64,000 nucleotides of DNA from Bryobacterales bacterium KBS 96. GTDB lineage: Bacteria; Acidobacteriota; Terriglobia; Bryobacterales; Bryobacteraceae. The stretch's first letter is position 1, and each line of letters opens with the position of its first letter. Shown here piece after piece: positions 52,183 through 62,397 of this stretch. The notes beneath the pieces were generated by a model. It was given only the letters and a program-made list of their open reading frames with translations. It did no database searches and had not been told where the DNA came from. A program made the position numbers and the translations under genes. The stretch lies in contig KB906767.1 in assembly GCA_000381625.1 (NCBI GenBank), forward strand, positions 5,695,357 through 5,759,356. Direction: 5' to 3'.

Positions 52183-52398
52183 TCAGCGGCGGCCAATAAG
52201 CCACAGCACCAAAGAAACAACCGCGCTGAGGATGAGGCAGGTCACAAGCGGGAAATAAAAGGTCGTGTGCCTACCACGCCAGACGATGTCGCCCGGTAAG
52301 CGGCCGACGGGCAGGGAAGTCCTGGAGATCAAAACGACAACCACCCCCAGGAAGACCAGAACCAATCCGGCGGCAATTAGCAGCTTTCCGAAACCCAT
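52183..52398 (-). CDS. DUF2905 small membrane protein
   Basis: A 71-residue protein with two TM helices (GKLLIAAGLVLVFLGVVVVLI and FYFPLVTCLILSAVVSLVLWLIG) and between them the DUF2905 signature (LPVGRLPGDIVWRGRHTTFYFPL). The family is widespread and its function is unknown. The gene is preceded by a perfect palindrome at 52428-52443. Confidence 0.93.
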   Translation of the reverse strand: MGFGKLLIAAGLVLVFLGVVVVLISRTSLPVGRLPGDIVWRGRHTTFYFPLVTCLILSAVVSLVLWLIGRR

Positions 52399-52427
52399 GC
52401 CTCTGCTTTTATGCTAGTGGTTCCTGG

Positions 52428-52443
52428 TTCTCGAAATCGAGAA
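52428..52443. promoter_or_regulatory. Palindrome TTCTCGA-AA-TCGAGAA upstream of the DUF2905 gene
   Basis: A perfect 7+2+7 inverted repeat, 30 bases before the DUF2905 start. It could be an operator or part of a terminator for the isomerase gene that ends at 52560. No known regulator is adjacent. Confidence 0.4.
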
Positions 52444-52559
52444 TTTGGACCAATTTTACTTGGGTGGCGCGGACTTCAGTCTGCCGCCTCCTCGTGTCGA
52501 GGCCTCTTTCGCGTAGAGCGGGGGCACGCCGGGTACATCTCACCAGTCTGAGCCGAATA

Positions 52560-53798
52560 TCAGAGGCTGTATGTGCGGCCGCGGTGCGCCCCGATCAGGA
52601 TCTGGAACAACCGGTTGCCAATTAGCTCATGCAGCGACAGCAACTCCTTATTGGCTTCGACGATGGAGTTTACGTCCGCGACGTTCGCGCCCGCGCCTCC
52701 GGCCTTCAGAGCATCCGTCGCCTCTTTGATAATCGGATCCGACTGGACCTCGCCCGCCATCTCCCACAGTGTGATGAAACGATCGACCGCACTCGGCAGG
52801 CTTACCGCGAACACGCCGTAGTTGCTGGTCGTCCGCGGCGGCTTGTAATCGAGATTGAACGGGCCGTTGTAGCCGTGACTGCGAAGCAACACCAGGACAT
52901 TCAGCCAGTCCAGTGGATTCACCAACCCTACCGCGATATCCACGTCATGTTTCAGCCGGTAGCCGTCGTTGATGTCGAAGTGAAACAGCTTGCCGCATAA
53001 CAGCGCTCGGGCGAGCGATGCGCGCGGCGCCCCGCCCCACATTAGCTCGTGCAGATATTCCGGGTTCAAGCCCACCATGTCGGGATACTTGATCAGCCCG
53101 GAGAAAATCAGCGCCAGCATCGCATCGGAGGTCGGCAGCAGAATCTCCGCCTGCGGCTCGAACGGCTTTGCTTCCAGGCAATGTTTCAGAGTGGGCCGCT
53201 GGTGCTTTTGGGCTAGCTCAATGTCCGCCTGGCAGGCGGCGTTGATGCCGTCGGCATACCACCGGAGTGTCTGCGTCTCGTCGATGGCGCCTTGCGTGTA
53301 GTAGCCGAGCGTGCCGGGCCAGTAAACACAATACTGCGCTCCGAGTTGATGGCCGATGGAAACCGTATTCGAAAGGCGGCGATTGGCGTATTCGCGAACG
53401 TCGGATGCCTCGGCAGCGGAGCTTGCGGCCCAGACCGGGTGATGGAACGTCTCGGTTGTCACCATCGAGCATTTCATCCCGTGCTTCGAGAGGCTGGTTT
53501 TAATACGCCCGACAGTCTCGTCCTGCTTCGAAGTAAACAGATCGTTTGTCGGAATTACGTCCGTGTCGTGCGTACACCAGTAGCCCACGCCGATTCTGCT
53601 GTATTCCTCAATCACTTTTTCGAACGTGATCGGTGAGCGCACCGGCGCGTGAAAGACTGCCTGACCCTCGTAAGCGACTGCCCACTGCGGCCCGGTGATG
53701 AAATAACGCCGGCGTACTTCGGGCGAATAGCTGCCTCCACTCGCCTGCATCAGCCGGTCGACAAGCGCTCGCTGCTTTTCTTGAGGTATCGGATTCAT
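52560..53798 (-). CDS. Sugar isomerase (L-rhamnose/xylose isomerase-like TIM barrel)
   Basis: A 412-residue cytoplasmic protein without a signal. Metal-site blocks resemble xylose isomerase: GVGYWCTHDTDVIP (His/Asp base), KHCLEAKPFEPQAEILLP near residue 210 (Glu and the Lys-Pro-x-Glu-Pro signature), GLNPEYLHELMWGG and GKLFHFDINDGYRLKHDVDIAV (late acidic ligands). It probably interconverts an aldose and a ketose with a divalent metal. The exact sugar cannot be told. It is divergent from acs. Confidence 0.85.
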   Translation of the reverse strand: MNPIPQEKQRALVDRLMQASGGSYSPEVRRRYFITGPQWAVAYEGQAVFHAPVRSPITFEKVIEEYSRIGVGYWCTHDTDVIPTNDLFTSKQDETVGRIKTSLSKHGMKCSMVTTETFHHPVWAASSAAEASDVREYANRRLSNTVSIGHQLGAQYCVYWPGTLGYYTQGAIDETQTLRWYADGINAACQADIELAQKHQRPTLKHCLEAKPFEPQAEILLPTSDAMLALIFSGLIKYPDMVGLNPEYLHELMWGGAPRASLARALLCGKLFHFDINDGYRLKHDVDIAVGLVNPLDWLNVLVLLRSHGYNGPFNLDYKPPRTTSNYGVFAVSLPSAVDRFITLWEMAGEVQSDPIIKEATDALKAGGAGANVADVNSIVEANKELLSLHELIGNRLFQILIGAHRGRTYSL

Positions 53799-53843
53799 AC
53801 GACTGCTCCATCATAAGCCCGACGCCGGAGCTACCAGTGTTGT

Positions 53844-53880
53844 GGGGCAGGCCCTCGGCCTGCGCCGGGCGCCCTGCCCC
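53844..53880. repeat. REP-like GC-rich palindrome upstream of acs
   Basis: An outer stem GGGGCAGG/CCTGCCCC (53844-53851 and 53873-53880) and an alternative inner hairpin CAGGCC-CTC-GGCCTG compete for pairing. It lies in the 152-base gap between the divergent isomerase and acs genes, about 70 bases before the acs start. Confidence 0.6.
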
Positions 53881-53950
53881 TTGATCGCTCAACAAAATTC
53901 TAATCCGCTCGTGCGATAAACTAGCCTCCGGAACACTCCATTTTTTCATC

Positions 53951-55909
53951 ATGAGCGAGATCCCCGTCTATCCTCCCAGCCCCGAATTCGTCCAGCGCGC
54001 CCACGTAAAGGGAATGGCCGCCTATCGCGACCTTTATGAGCGCGCCAAGCAGGACCCGCCTGCGTTTTGGGCTGACATTGCCCGCAAGGAGCTGACGTGG
54101 TTTAAGGATTTCAACCAGGCTCTCGAATGGGAGGCGCCATTCGCGAAATGGTTTACAGGCGGGAAAATCAACGCCAGCTATAACTGTCTCGACCGGCATC
54201 TGGCGACACCGCGCAAGAATAAGGCAGCCATCGTCTTCGAAGGCGAACCGGGTGATCGGCGGTTCATCACTTATCAGGAACTGCACCGGCTGGTGTGCCG
54301 CTTCGCGACGGTCCTGAAGAATCGAGGTCTGAAGACGGGCGACCGCGCCATCATCTACATGCCGATGATTCCCGAGCTACCCGTTGCGCTGCTAGCGTGC
54401 GCGCGGCTCGGCATCATCCATAGCGTGGTTTTCGGCGGCTTTTCCGCGGAGGCATTAAAGGCTCGCATTGAAGATCTGGGCGCGACCGTGGTGATTACGG
54501 CCGATGGCGGCTGGCGGCGAGGCAAAGAAGTTCGCCTGAAAGATGCCGTTGACGAATCGCTAAAAGAAGCGCCGCAGGTTCGCGATGTGATCGTGTTTAA
54601 ACGCACGGGCAGCTCGCTCGAAATGAAGGCTGGCCGCGACCATTGGTGGCACGATCTCGATGCGGAACTATCGAAGGACCCCCAAACGGAGGCTGCGGCC
54701 GAGCGCTGCCCCGCGGAACCGCTGGATTCCGAGCATCCGCTCTACGTCCTCTACACGTCCGGCACTACCGGACGGCCGAAAGGTGTTTTGCACACCACTG
54801 CCGGATACGTCCTGCAAACCATGATGACCATGAAGTGGGTCTTCGATCTGCAGGAGGACGACGTTTATTGGTGTACCGCGGATATCGGTTGGGTCACGGG
54901 TCATAGTTACATCGTTTACGGTCCGCTCGCCGCCGGCGCCACCTGCGTCATGTATGAAGGCGCGCCCGACTATCCCGCTTTCGACCGCTTCTGGCGCATC
55001 ATTGAGAAATACCGGGTATCGATTTTCTATACCTCGCCGACAGCAATCCGCGCGATGATCCGGCAGGGAGACCAGTTGCCGAATTCGCACGACATATCAA
55101 GTCTGCGGCTGCTCGGCTCGGTCGGCGAGCCGATCAATCCGGCCGCGTGGGACTGGTATCACCGTGTGATTGGTAAAGGCCGGCTTCCCATCGTCGACAC
55201 CTGGTGGCAAACCGAAACCGGAGCGATCATGATTTCGCCGATGCCCGGAGCCACGCCGCTGAAGCCAGGCTCCGGCACCCTCCCGCTGCCCGGCATTATC
55301 GCCGATATCGTCGATAGCAAAGGCGAACCGGTCGGCGAAAATCGCGAAGGTTATCTCATCATCCGGCAGCCGTGGCCGAGCATGGTCCGCAACATCTGGG
55401 GCGATCCCGAGCGATTCAAACAACAGTATTGGTCGCGCGTTCCCGGATGTTACTTCACGGGCGATGCCGCGCGCCAAGACGAAGACGGCTATTTCTGGGT
55501 GCTGGGCCGCGTCGACGACGTCATGAACGTCAGCGGTCACCGGCTGAGCACGATGGAGATTGAGTCCGCGCTTGTGCATCACCCGTCGGTTGCCGAGGCC
55601 GCGGTAGTCGGCAAACCGCACGAAATTACCGGCCAGGCGGTTTGCGCCTTCATCACGCTCAAGAGGGGCGATTGGAACCATGCCGATCTCGGCAAAGAGC
55701 TTCGGCAGTGGGTGGCAAAAGAAATTGGCGCGTTTGCCCGGCCGGAAGAGATTCGCTTCACCGATGCGCTGCCGAAAACAAGAAGCGGCAAGATCATGCG
55801 GCGGCTCCTGCGCGAGATCGTTACCACCAATGCCGTGACGGGCGATGTCACGACCCTCGAAGATCTGTCCGTCGTCGCGAAATTGTCCTCGCAGCACGAC
55901 GAAGACTGA
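53951..55909 (+). CDS. acs: Acetyl-CoA synthetase (acetate--CoA ligase)
   Basis: A 652-residue AMP-forming ligase that makes acetyl-CoA from acetate, ATP and CoA. Motifs are [34 protein letters not shown] (about 272-286), the WWQTETG block of acetyl-CoA synthetases near 418, [34 protein letters not shown] and the C-terminal [14 protein letters not shown] with the acetyl-regulated Lys near 610. Length fits the family. It is a single transcription unit and a short terminator follows. Confidence 0.97.
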   Translation: MSEIPVYPPSPEFVQRAHVKGMAAYRDLYERAKQDPPAFWADIARKELTWFKDFNQALEWEAPFAKWFTGGKINASYNCLDRHLATPRKNKAAIVFEGEPGDRRFITYQELHRLVCRFATVLKNRGLKTGDRAIIYMPMIPELPVALLACARLGIIHSVVFGGFSAEALKARIEDLGATVVITADGGWRRGKEVRLKDAVDESLKEAPQVRDVIVFKRTGSSLEMKAGRDHWWHDLDAELSKDPQTEAAAERCPAEPLDSEHPLYVLYTSGTTGRPKGVLHTTAGYVLQTMMTMKWVFDLQEDDVYWCTADIGWVTGHSYIVYGPLAAGATCVMYEGAPDYPAFDRFWRIIEKYRVSIFYTSPTAIRAMIRQGDQLPNSHDISSLRLLGSVGEPINPAAWDWYHRVIGKGRLPIVDTWWQTETGAIMISPMPGATPLKPGSGTLPLPGIIADIVDSKGEPVGENREGYLIIRQPWPSMVRNIWGDPERFKQQYWSRVPGCYFTGDAARQDEDGYFWVLGRVDDVMNVSGHRLSTMEIESALVHHPSVAEAAVVGKPHEITGQAVCAFITLKRGDWNHADLGKELRQWVAKEIGAFARPEEIRFTDALPKTRSGKIMRRLLREIVTTNAVTGDVTTLEDLSVVAKLSSQHDED

Positions 55910-55918
55910 GGCCCAACC

Positions 55919-55938
55919 GGGGCGCCACTGCCCCTTTT
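55919..55938 (+). terminator. Short terminator after acs
   Basis: GGGGC (55919-55923) pairs with GCCCC (55930-55934) and is followed by TTTT. Flanking AACC/GGTT extend the stem. It starts 10 bases after the acs stop. Confidence 0.6.
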
Positions 55939-55955
55939 GGTTCACTGATTGCCCA

Positions 55956-55984
55956 TTGACAGGTCCGTCAAATTCTAATAACGT
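55956..55984 (+). promoter_or_regulatory. Promoter of the TonB receptor gene
   Basis: TTGACA (55956-55961) and TAACGT (55979-55984) are separated by 17 bases, and a GAGGGG ribosome site lies before ATG 56007. The leader is about 15 bases. Confidence 0.65.
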
Positions 55985-56006
55985 TTCATCAAAGAGGGGT
56001 TCTTTC

Positions 56007-59000
56007 ATGAAGCGTTTCCAATGGGCCCTTGTCCTGATTGTGTGCGTTGCGGCGGTTGTGGTTGGACAAGCTGTGAATGCCACATTACTTGGCACAGTAA
56101 CCGACGCGTCGGGGGCGGCCGTTCCTTCCGCCAAAATCACGATCACGGAAATCAATACGGGCGTCAGTCGTTCTTCACAAGCAAACGGAAGCGGAAATTA
56201 CGTATTTCCGGATCTTCCTCCAGGTCACTATGCCGTTTCCGTCGAACAGACTGGATTCAAAAAGCAAACTCGACAGAACGTAACTGTGGACGTCAACACC
56301 AGCACGCGTGTCGACGTCCAACTTCAGCCCGGCGACATCACCGAGACAATTGAAGTGACGGCGGCTCCGCCGCTGTTGCAGACGGACCGAGCCGATACTG
56401 GCCGCAAGATCGACGCGGTGCAAACGGCCAGCATGCCTCTCGGCACGAATCGCAATTTCCAGAGCCTCGTAAATCTGACCCCCGGCACCACGCGCGTCAG
56501 CTACCAGCACTCGCATTTCTTCAACGCTGCGGATTCGCTGCAGACGCAGGTGAACGGTCAACCGCGCATGGGCAATAATCTGCAGCTCGAAGGCATCGAC
56601 GACAACGAGCGCACCGGATTGTTGCAAATCCTGATTCCTCCGATTGAAGCGATCCAGACCGTCGATATTTCAACAAGTAATTTCGACGCGGAACTTGGCC
56701 GTGCGACGGGCGCCGTCACGAACGTCATCATCAAATCCGGTACAAACGACTACCACGGTGAAGTATACGAGTTCTTTAAGAACAGCGACATGAATGCCCG
56801 GAATTTCTTCGATCCAACCGTCGCGAAGATTTCCTATAACTACTTCGGCGGCACGTTTGGCGGCCCCATTATCAAGAACAAGATGTTCTTCTTTGGAGAC
56901 TACCTGAAGGTTTTCGATCATGAGGCGAATACGAACCTGCAAAGTATTCCCACTACCGACTTCCGTACAGGAAACCTGAGCGGTTCCTCAACTACGATTT
57001 ACAATCCCTTTACGGGAGATCCCACGACGGGCGCCGGGCGTACGCCATTCGCCGGCAATCAGATTCCCACGAACTTAATCAATCCGATTTCAACGAGTAT
57101 TCTGAACCTGGTTCCGCAGCCGAACCGGCCCGGATTTACGAACAACTATTTCGCCGCCCTGCCATTTCATAAGGACACCGATTCCTTCGACGTGAAGATT
57201 GACGATAATCCAACGGACAAAGATCGAGTGAGCGGCCGCTTCAGTTTCGAGCGCCCATCCATCTTTCAGGCGCCCATCTTCGGTTCGGCCGGCGGCCCGG
57301 CGCAAGGCGCTTTCCAAGCCTCGGGCGTGCAGCGCACCTATAGCGGCGGCATCAACTACGACCACATCTTCTCTCCGACGTTGATCACCGAAGTTCGCGC
57401 GGGCGCGGCTCATTATCACAACGAAGCCTATCCCTCCGATTACGGCAACAAGGATTCCGAAGCGCTCGGCATCCCTGGTGTCAACGTTTCGCCCTTCACC
57501 AGCGGCATGACTGGAATCGACATCTCGGGATATTCAAGCCCGCTGATTGGCTACTCGGCAAGCTTGCCATGGGTGCGCGCGGAAGCGAATATCGACGTGG
57601 TCAATAACTGGACAAAGATCATTGGCAATCACACCGTCAAATGGGGCGGCGATCTACGCCGGGTTCGCGATGACCTGTTACAAGAGCAGACCTTCAGCCC
57701 TCGCGGCATCTTCCAGTTCCGTGACGGGCAGACGTCGATTCCAGGCGCAAAAACCAGCTTTTCGAACGATTTTGCGAGCTTCCTACTGGATCTTCCCAAT
57801 TTGGTGGGCCGCGATTTGAATGTCTATTTTCCGGCTTACCGCGCGTGGCAATTCTTCAGCTTTGTACAGGATAAGTGGGTTGTGACGCCTAAGCTCACGC
57901 TCGATCTTGGCTTGCGTTGGGAGTTCTATCCTCCAGCCACGCCCGCGTTCTCCGGCGGTTTCTCGAACTACAATCCGGAGAATAATTCGTTGGTGGTAGC
58001 CGGCGTCGGCGATAATCCCAAAAACCTGGGAATGACGACTTACTACCATTACTTCGCACCCCGGTTTGGCGCTGCTTACCGGTTGACGGACTCGACTGTC
58101 ATTCGCGCTGGTTTCGGAATCAGTTACATGCCATTCCCGGACAATAACTACGCCTATAACTTCCCGGTGAAGCAGAACAACGAGTTCGATCCGGTCGTGA
58201 CGAGTTATGGCCCCGCGATTTTGCCGAATGGCCATGTCGCCACGTTTCAGAACGGATTCCCAGCACCAACCCCGGCGGTTGTGCCAGCCAACGGAATCAT
58301 AACCAACCCCACCGCCAGCCAGCAGTATTTCGTTGTCAATCTCAACTTCAAACAACCGTACGTTGAGGCCTGGAATTTCGCGGTCCAGCAGGCCCTTCCG
58401 TACCACTTCACGCTGGATGCGGCGTATGTCGGAAACCGTGGTGTCGACATTTCCTCTCAGCCCAATATCAACGCAGGCCAGATCGTCGGAGCAGGTAAAG
58501 CCGGGCAGCCTGAGTATGCGTCGTTCGGACGAACCGCAAATACAACTTTGCTGTTCCAGGGATTCTCGTCGAATTACAATTCGCTCCAGGTCAAAGTCGA
58601 TCGTAGATTCACCAATGGCTTCCTGCTTACAACGGCATACACCTGGAGCAAGGCAATGTCGTTCCAGCAAGGTGACGATGGCGGATTAATGTTCTATATC
58701 GACCAGCATCGGAACTACGCGCCCGCGGATTACGACCATCGCCAGGTCTTCGTGCAGAGTTACCTGTACGATCTTCCGTTCGGCAGAGGCAAGAAATGGC
58801 TGAATTCCGGCGGCCTCACATCCGCGGTATTTGGCGGTTGGCGTGTCGGAGGCATTTTGACGGTGCAGACCGGCTCTCCCCTGAACTTCACGTACAGCGG
58901 ATCGGGCCTGCAGGCGCCCAGCAATGGCCAGACTCCGAATCTGGTGGCGCCTCTCCAGATATTGCATGGCGTGGGACTTGGCGATCCGTGGTTTTCGCAG

Positions 59001-59273
59001 TCGAGCTTCGCGGCGCCGGACGCCCTAACGTTTGGCAGTGTTGGCCGAAACCTGATTAGCGGGCCGGGTCTCTTCGAGCTTGACTTTTCCGTGTTCAAGA
59101 CGATTCCGATCACGGAGCGTTTCAACCTCGAACTTCGGGGCGAGTCGTTTAACCTGACCAACTCACCGCAATTCAGCAATCCCGACGTCACGCTGGGCGA
59201 TGCTAATTTCGGATACATCACCGGCGCGAGTGGCGGCCGTGTAATTCAACTTGGAGCGAAACTCAGCTTCTAA
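56007..59273 (+). CDS. Oar-like TonB-dependent outer-membrane receptor
   Basis: A 1,088-residue protein starting at ATG 56007. A signal peptide (WALVLIVCVAAVVVGQA) is followed by a carboxypeptidase-regulatory-like domain (about 27-105: NATLLGTVTDASGAAVPSAKI to YAVSVEQTGFKKQTRQNVTVD), the plug (about 115-220: NLTPGTTRVS to IKSGTNDYHGEVYEFFKN), and a barrel ending in strand GRVIQLGAKLSF. The family imports or binds large substrates such as oligosaccharides or proteins with TonB energy; this one cannot be assigned. It stands between acs and an ADOP gene with a D-type repeat after it. Confidence 0.93.
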   Translation: MKRFQWALVLIVCVAAVVVGQAVNATLLGTVTDASGAAVPSAKITITEINTGVSRSSQANGSGNYVFPDLPPGHYAVSVEQTGFKKQTRQNVTVDVNTSTRVDVQLQPGDITETIEVTAAPPLLQTDRADTGRKIDAVQTASMPLGTNRNFQSLVNLTPGTTRVSYQHSHFFNAADSLQTQVNGQPRMGNNLQLEGIDDNERTGLLQILIPPIEAIQTVDISTSNFDAELGRATGAVTNVIIKSGTNDYHGEVYEFFKNSDMNARNFFDPTVAKISYNYFGGTFGGPIIKNKMFFFGDYLKVFDHEANTNLQSIPTTDFRTGNLSGSSTTIYNPFTGDPTTGAGRTPFAGNQIPTNLINPISTSILNLVPQPNRPGFTNNYFAALPFHKDTDSFDVKIDDNPTDKDRVSGRFSFERPSIFQAPIFGSAGGPAQGAFQASGVQRTYSGGINYDHIFSPTLITEVRAGAAHYHNEAYPSDYGNKDSEALGIPGVNVSPFTSGMTGIDISGYSSPLIGYSASLPWVRAEANIDVVNNWTKIIGNHTVKWGGDLRRVRDDLLQEQTFSPRGIFQFRDGQTSIPGAKTSFSNDFASFLLDLPNLVGRDLNVYFPAYRAWQFFSFVQDKWVVTPKLTLDLGLRWEFYPPATPAFSGGFSNYNPENNSLVVAGVGDNPKNLGMTTYYHYFAPRFGAAYRLTDSTVIRAGFGISYMPFPDNNYAYNFPVKQNNEFDPVVTSYGPAILPNGHVATFQNGFPAPTPAVVPANGIITNPTASQQYFVVNLNFKQPYVEAWNFAVQQALPYHFTLDAAYVGNRGVDISSQPNINAGQIVGAGKAGQPEYASFGRTANTTLLFQGFSSNYNSLQVKVDRRFTNGFLLTTAYTWSKAMSFQQGDDGGLMFYIDQHRNYAPADYDHRQVFVQSYLYDLPFGRGKKWLNSGGLTSAVFGGWRVGGILTVQTGSPLNFTYSGSGLQAPSNGQTPNLVAPLQILHGVGLGDPWFSQSSFAAPDALTFGSVGRNLISGPGLFELDFSVFKTIPITERFNLELRGESFNLTNSPQFSNPDVTLGDANFGYITGASGGRVIQLGAKLSF

Positions 59274-59285
59274 GTTGGGTTGTAG

Positions 59286-59374
59286 GGCAACCCGCGCAGT
59301 AACGTGCGGCGGCTCTGAGTGCAGGTTGCCTCGACACGAAGCCCGCCTTGCGCCAGCAAGCGGGCCGGACAACC
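59286..59374. repeat. Distant copy (D) of the RAYT-associated repeat, reversed
   Basis: The reverse complement of this stretch matches copy A along most of its length: GGTTGTCC, CCGCTTGCTG-CGCAAGGCGG, GGAGGCAACCTG-like GTCGAGGCAACCTG, AGAGCCGCCGCACG and TGCGCGGGTTGCCC. It fills the gap between the TonB receptor and the ADOP gene, 30 kb from the transposase. It shows that the element has spread. Confidence 0.8.
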
Positions 59375-59400
59375 GGGCGCTTACGTTATAGAATCGCCAC

Positions 59401-61845
59401 ATGGCAATTGCGAGAGACTTGCTTAAAGCAATCCGGCAACTCTTAAAGGCTCCCGGCTTCACACTCGCCGCGATTCTCTCGCTCGCTTTCGGCATCGGCG
59501 CTAATGCTGCGATCTTTACCCTGCTCGATGCGCTCCTGCTGCGGTCGCTTCCTGTCGAAGCACCCGCGCAGCTCGTGCAGATCGGGCCGGTCGGGTCCGT
59601 AGCCGGCCATCCAGGCGCGGTTCTGAGCCTCCTCCTGAACGGGCTGGCTTCCGATCCCACCGTGCAGGGCGTCTGCGGCTTTCTTACTCCGCTCAGCAAT
59701 CTGGAAACGACGCAGCCCGTGAAGCCGGTCTCCGCGCTTGCCCTTACGGGCGACTGTTTCAAGACGCTTGGGATTCGTCCTGCCGTGGGCAGGCTGTTCG
59801 GCCCCGCTGAAAGCGAACGCAATGCTCCGAAAGTTGCGGTGATCAGCTACGACTTGTGGCAGCAGGACTACCACGGTGATCCTGATGTGATCGGCAAAAT
59901 CGTTCGCGTGGAAGGGCGCCCGGCTACGATTATTGGCGTAACCGAGCGGCGGTTCAGCGGATTGATGCTGGGCTTTCCGGCACAAGTCGCTTTCCCTCTT
60001 GAGCAATTCATGCAGCCTCCACCCGGCATGGATGGGCAGCAGATCTTAATGGCGTATCTGCGCCGCAAAGCCGGTGTCTCCGTTAGCGAGATGCGCGCCC
60101 ACTTGTCTGTCCTCTGGCCCCGGCTGCTGAAAGCTACTGTCCCCGCGGATTATCAGGGCGCGAAACGTGACCACTATCTCAAGCAGAAGCTTCTCGTTGT
60201 TCCCGCTTCCGGCGGAGTCGATTACACGCTCCGGGGTCAATTTGGCGGCCCGTTGTGGGCGTTGCTAGGGCTTACCGGACTCGTGCTGATCGTCGCCTGC
60301 GTGAATGTCGCGAATTTGATGCTGGCTCGCGGCCTTGAGCGGCGGCGCGAGATGGCGCTCCGCGTTGCATTAGGCGCAAGGCGCTGGCTGTTGATTCGCC
60401 AGCTTGCTATCGAGAGCCTGGTGTTGATCGTCGCGGGCATTACATGCGGGCTTGCGTTCGCGTACGCGGCAGATCACCTGCTGATCGTTCTTTTCCAGGC
60501 CCGAAGCACGGGTTTTGAATTATCCCTTTCACCCGATTCGCGAGTATTGGTTTTCGCGGCAGTTGCGGCCGGTCTTGTGCTCCTGCTGGCGGGGCTCTGG
60601 CCCGCCTTTCGCAATACCGATATTGACACGGCCAGCGCGTTAAAGGAAGCGGGGCGCTCCGTTGCCGGTCTGCGTGGCCGTGCGCGGCGCATTCTCATCG
60701 CTGGTCAAGTTGCCCTGACGCTGGTTCTCCTCACCGGGTCGGCCGTCTTTACCCAACGTCTCCGAAGCCTCGAAAGCGTGCCCCTCGGTTTTCAGGCAGC
60801 CGGTCTTCTGGATACGCAACTGATGCCGCTTCCCGGCGAACACCGCAACAGTTCCTCACTGGCGGCGTATGATCGCGAGCTTCTGGAAAATCTGAAATCG
60901 CTTCCCGGTGTGGAATCCGCTTCTTTGTCGACCGATGCGCCGCTTTTTCACCTTGCCAATCCCCAACCCGTCACAAAGAATTCTTCGGAAACCAGCACAA
61001 TTTCGGCGAACAGCGTCGTCGTGGACGATTCATTCTTTTCGACCATGCAAATTCCGCTGCTGGCCGGCAGCGGCTTCCGTAATGACGATACGCCATCGGC
61101 TCCAAAGGTCGCAATCGTCAGCCAGATTCTCGCCCACAGATTATTTCCTGACGGAAAAGCCATCGGGCAGCGGCTGCATATCGGTCCGAGCGGCGAGGGA
61201 GAAACCGTAATCATTACGGGTATTGCGGCCAATGCGCGCCTGTTTAGCCTTCGCGGCGGCGAGGAATCGACTGTCTACCTGAATTACTGGCAGCACCTCG
61301 ACCCGCGTCAATGGCGTGTGGTCCTGGTCAGGACCGCCGGCGATCCGCGGAACTTATTCAAGGCGGTGGAAAACAAAATACGCGCAGCGGGACACGAATA
61401 CCCGCTTTACATTCGCACTCTGGAATTCCAGGCGGACATGAGCCTGATGCGGGAGCGATTGCTTGCCTGGCTTGCCGCCGCGTTTGGTCTGGTAGCGTTG
61501 ACGCTTGCCGCGATCGGCCTGCACGGGTTGCTCGCCTACTATGTCAACAGCCGGACCGCCGAAATCGGTGTCAGGATGGCTCTCGGAGCGGAACGCCGGC
61601 AGGTGCAGTGGCTGGTCCTTCGCGAAGCGCTCGCGCTCGTAGCGCTAGGCGTTCTCGCCGGCATACCCGGCGCCTATGTACTCCTGCGTCTGGCTTCCAG
61701 TCTCCTGCCGGGAGCCGCCAATGGCGCTCTCCTCCCAGCCATTATTGCTGCACTAACACTGACGACCGTCGGCATCTTCGCCGCCTGGCGTCCAGCCTCG
61801 ATCGCTTCGCGCCTCGATCCGATGACCGCGCTTCGCGACGAGTGA
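59401..61845 (+). CDS. ADOP-type ABC transporter permease (MacB/FtsX family), third copy
   Basis: An 814-residue permease starting MAIARDLLKAIRQLLKAPGFTLAAILSLAFGIGANAAIFTLLDALLL. It has the ADOP plan: TM1, extracytoplasmic domain 1, three TM helices (about 280-410), extracytoplasmic domain 2, and three C-terminal TM helices ending SIASRLDPMTALRDE. It lacks the N-terminal helical extension found in the PadR-paired copy. No PadR or ATPase gene is adjacent. The upstream gap holds only the D repeat, so its expression may depend on that or on the receptor promoter. Confidence 0.92.
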   Translation: MAIARDLLKAIRQLLKAPGFTLAAILSLAFGIGANAAIFTLLDALLLRSLPVEAPAQLVQIGPVGSVAGHPGAVLSLLLNGLASDPTVQGVCGFLTPLSNLETTQPVKPVSALALTGDCFKTLGIRPAVGRLFGPAESERNAPKVAVISYDLWQQDYHGDPDVIGKIVRVEGRPATIIGVTERRFSGLMLGFPAQVAFPLEQFMQPPPGMDGQQILMAYLRRKAGVSVSEMRAHLSVLWPRLLKATVPADYQGAKRDHYLKQKLLVVPASGGVDYTLRGQFGGPLWALLGLTGLVLIVACVNVANLMLARGLERRREMALRVALGARRWLLIRQLAIESLVLIVAGITCGLAFAYAADHLLIVLFQARSTGFELSLSPDSRVLVFAAVAAGLVLLLAGLWPAFRNTDIDTASALKEAGRSVAGLRGRARRILIAGQVALTLVLLTGSAVFTQRLRSLESVPLGFQAAGLLDTQLMPLPGEHRNSSSLAAYDRELLENLKSLPGVESASLSTDAPLFHLANPQPVTKNSSETSTISANSVVVDDSFFSTMQIPLLAGSGFRNDDTPSAPKVAIVSQILAHRLFPDGKAIGQRLHIGPSGEGETVIITGIAANARLFSLRGGEESTVYLNYWQHLDPRQWRVVLVRTAGDPRNLFKAVENKIRAAGHEYPLYIRTLEFQADMSLMRERLLAWLAAAFGLVALTLAAIGLHGLLAYYVNSRTAEIGVRMALGAERRQVQWLVLREALALVALGVLAGIPGAYVLLRLASSLLPGAANGALLPAIIAALTLTTVGIFAAWRPASIASRLDPMTALRDE

Positions 61846-61857
61846 GAGCGAGCCATT

Positions 61858-62397
61858 TCACTCGAAGATGCGAGCGACTTCCAAATCACCGCCAAACATC
61901 GATAACGGCAGTTTATCTCCGGCGATGAATACGCCTGCGTCCCCCTCGCCCTTTGTCACCGTGATCGTTTTCCGTTTCGGATCGACGATCCAAAATTCCT
62001 GAGCGCCTGTCGAGAGATAAAGAGCGGCCTTCTCGCGTATCTCAGCCTTCGTGTTCGAGGGCGATAGCACTTCAATGACGATTTCGGGCGACCCGTGGAG
62101 GTTGTCATCGTCCGGCGTGGCATCCCATCTTTGCCGGGAGACGAACGCTACATCGGCTCCGCGCAGATCGTATTCCGGGAGGGCTCGAAAGGCGACTTCG
62201 GATTCAACCACTCCTAAATGCTCCGCTTTCGGGCGAAGAAGCCGGACCAGCCGCGATTGAATCTTCGCGTGTCCCATCTTTGGCCTCGTCAACGTAACCA
62301 CCTGTCCCCAATGCAACTCCCGGATAACATCGTCACGATCGGGTAGTTGGCGGTACTGCGCTACGGTCATCAACAGTGGTTCGGCTACGGCAGCCAT
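61858..62397 (-). CDS. Uma2-family PD-(D/E)XK endonuclease-like protein
   Basis: A 179-residue protein of the Uma2 family. Features: YRQLPDRDDVIRELHWGQVVTLTRPKMGHAKIQSRLVRLL at the start, LRGADVAFVSRQRW (the conserved Asp of the nuclease core), SPEIVIEVLSPSNTKAEIREKAALYLSTGAQEFWIVDPKRKTITVT (ExK-like core with EVLSPSNT). Uma2 proteins are abundant in Cyanobacteria, Acidobacteria and Chloroflexi; the nuclease activity is predicted and the role is unknown. Convergent with the ADOP gene. Confidence 0.93.
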   Translation of the reverse strand: MAAVAEPLLMTVAQYRQLPDRDDVIRELHWGQVVTLTRPKMGHAKIQSRLVRLLRPKAEHLGVVESEVAFRALPEYDLRGADVAFVSRQRWDATPDDDNLHGSPEIVIEVLSPSNTKAEIREKAALYLSTGAQEFWIVDPKRKTITVTKGEGDAGVFIAGDKLPLSMFGGDLEVARIFE

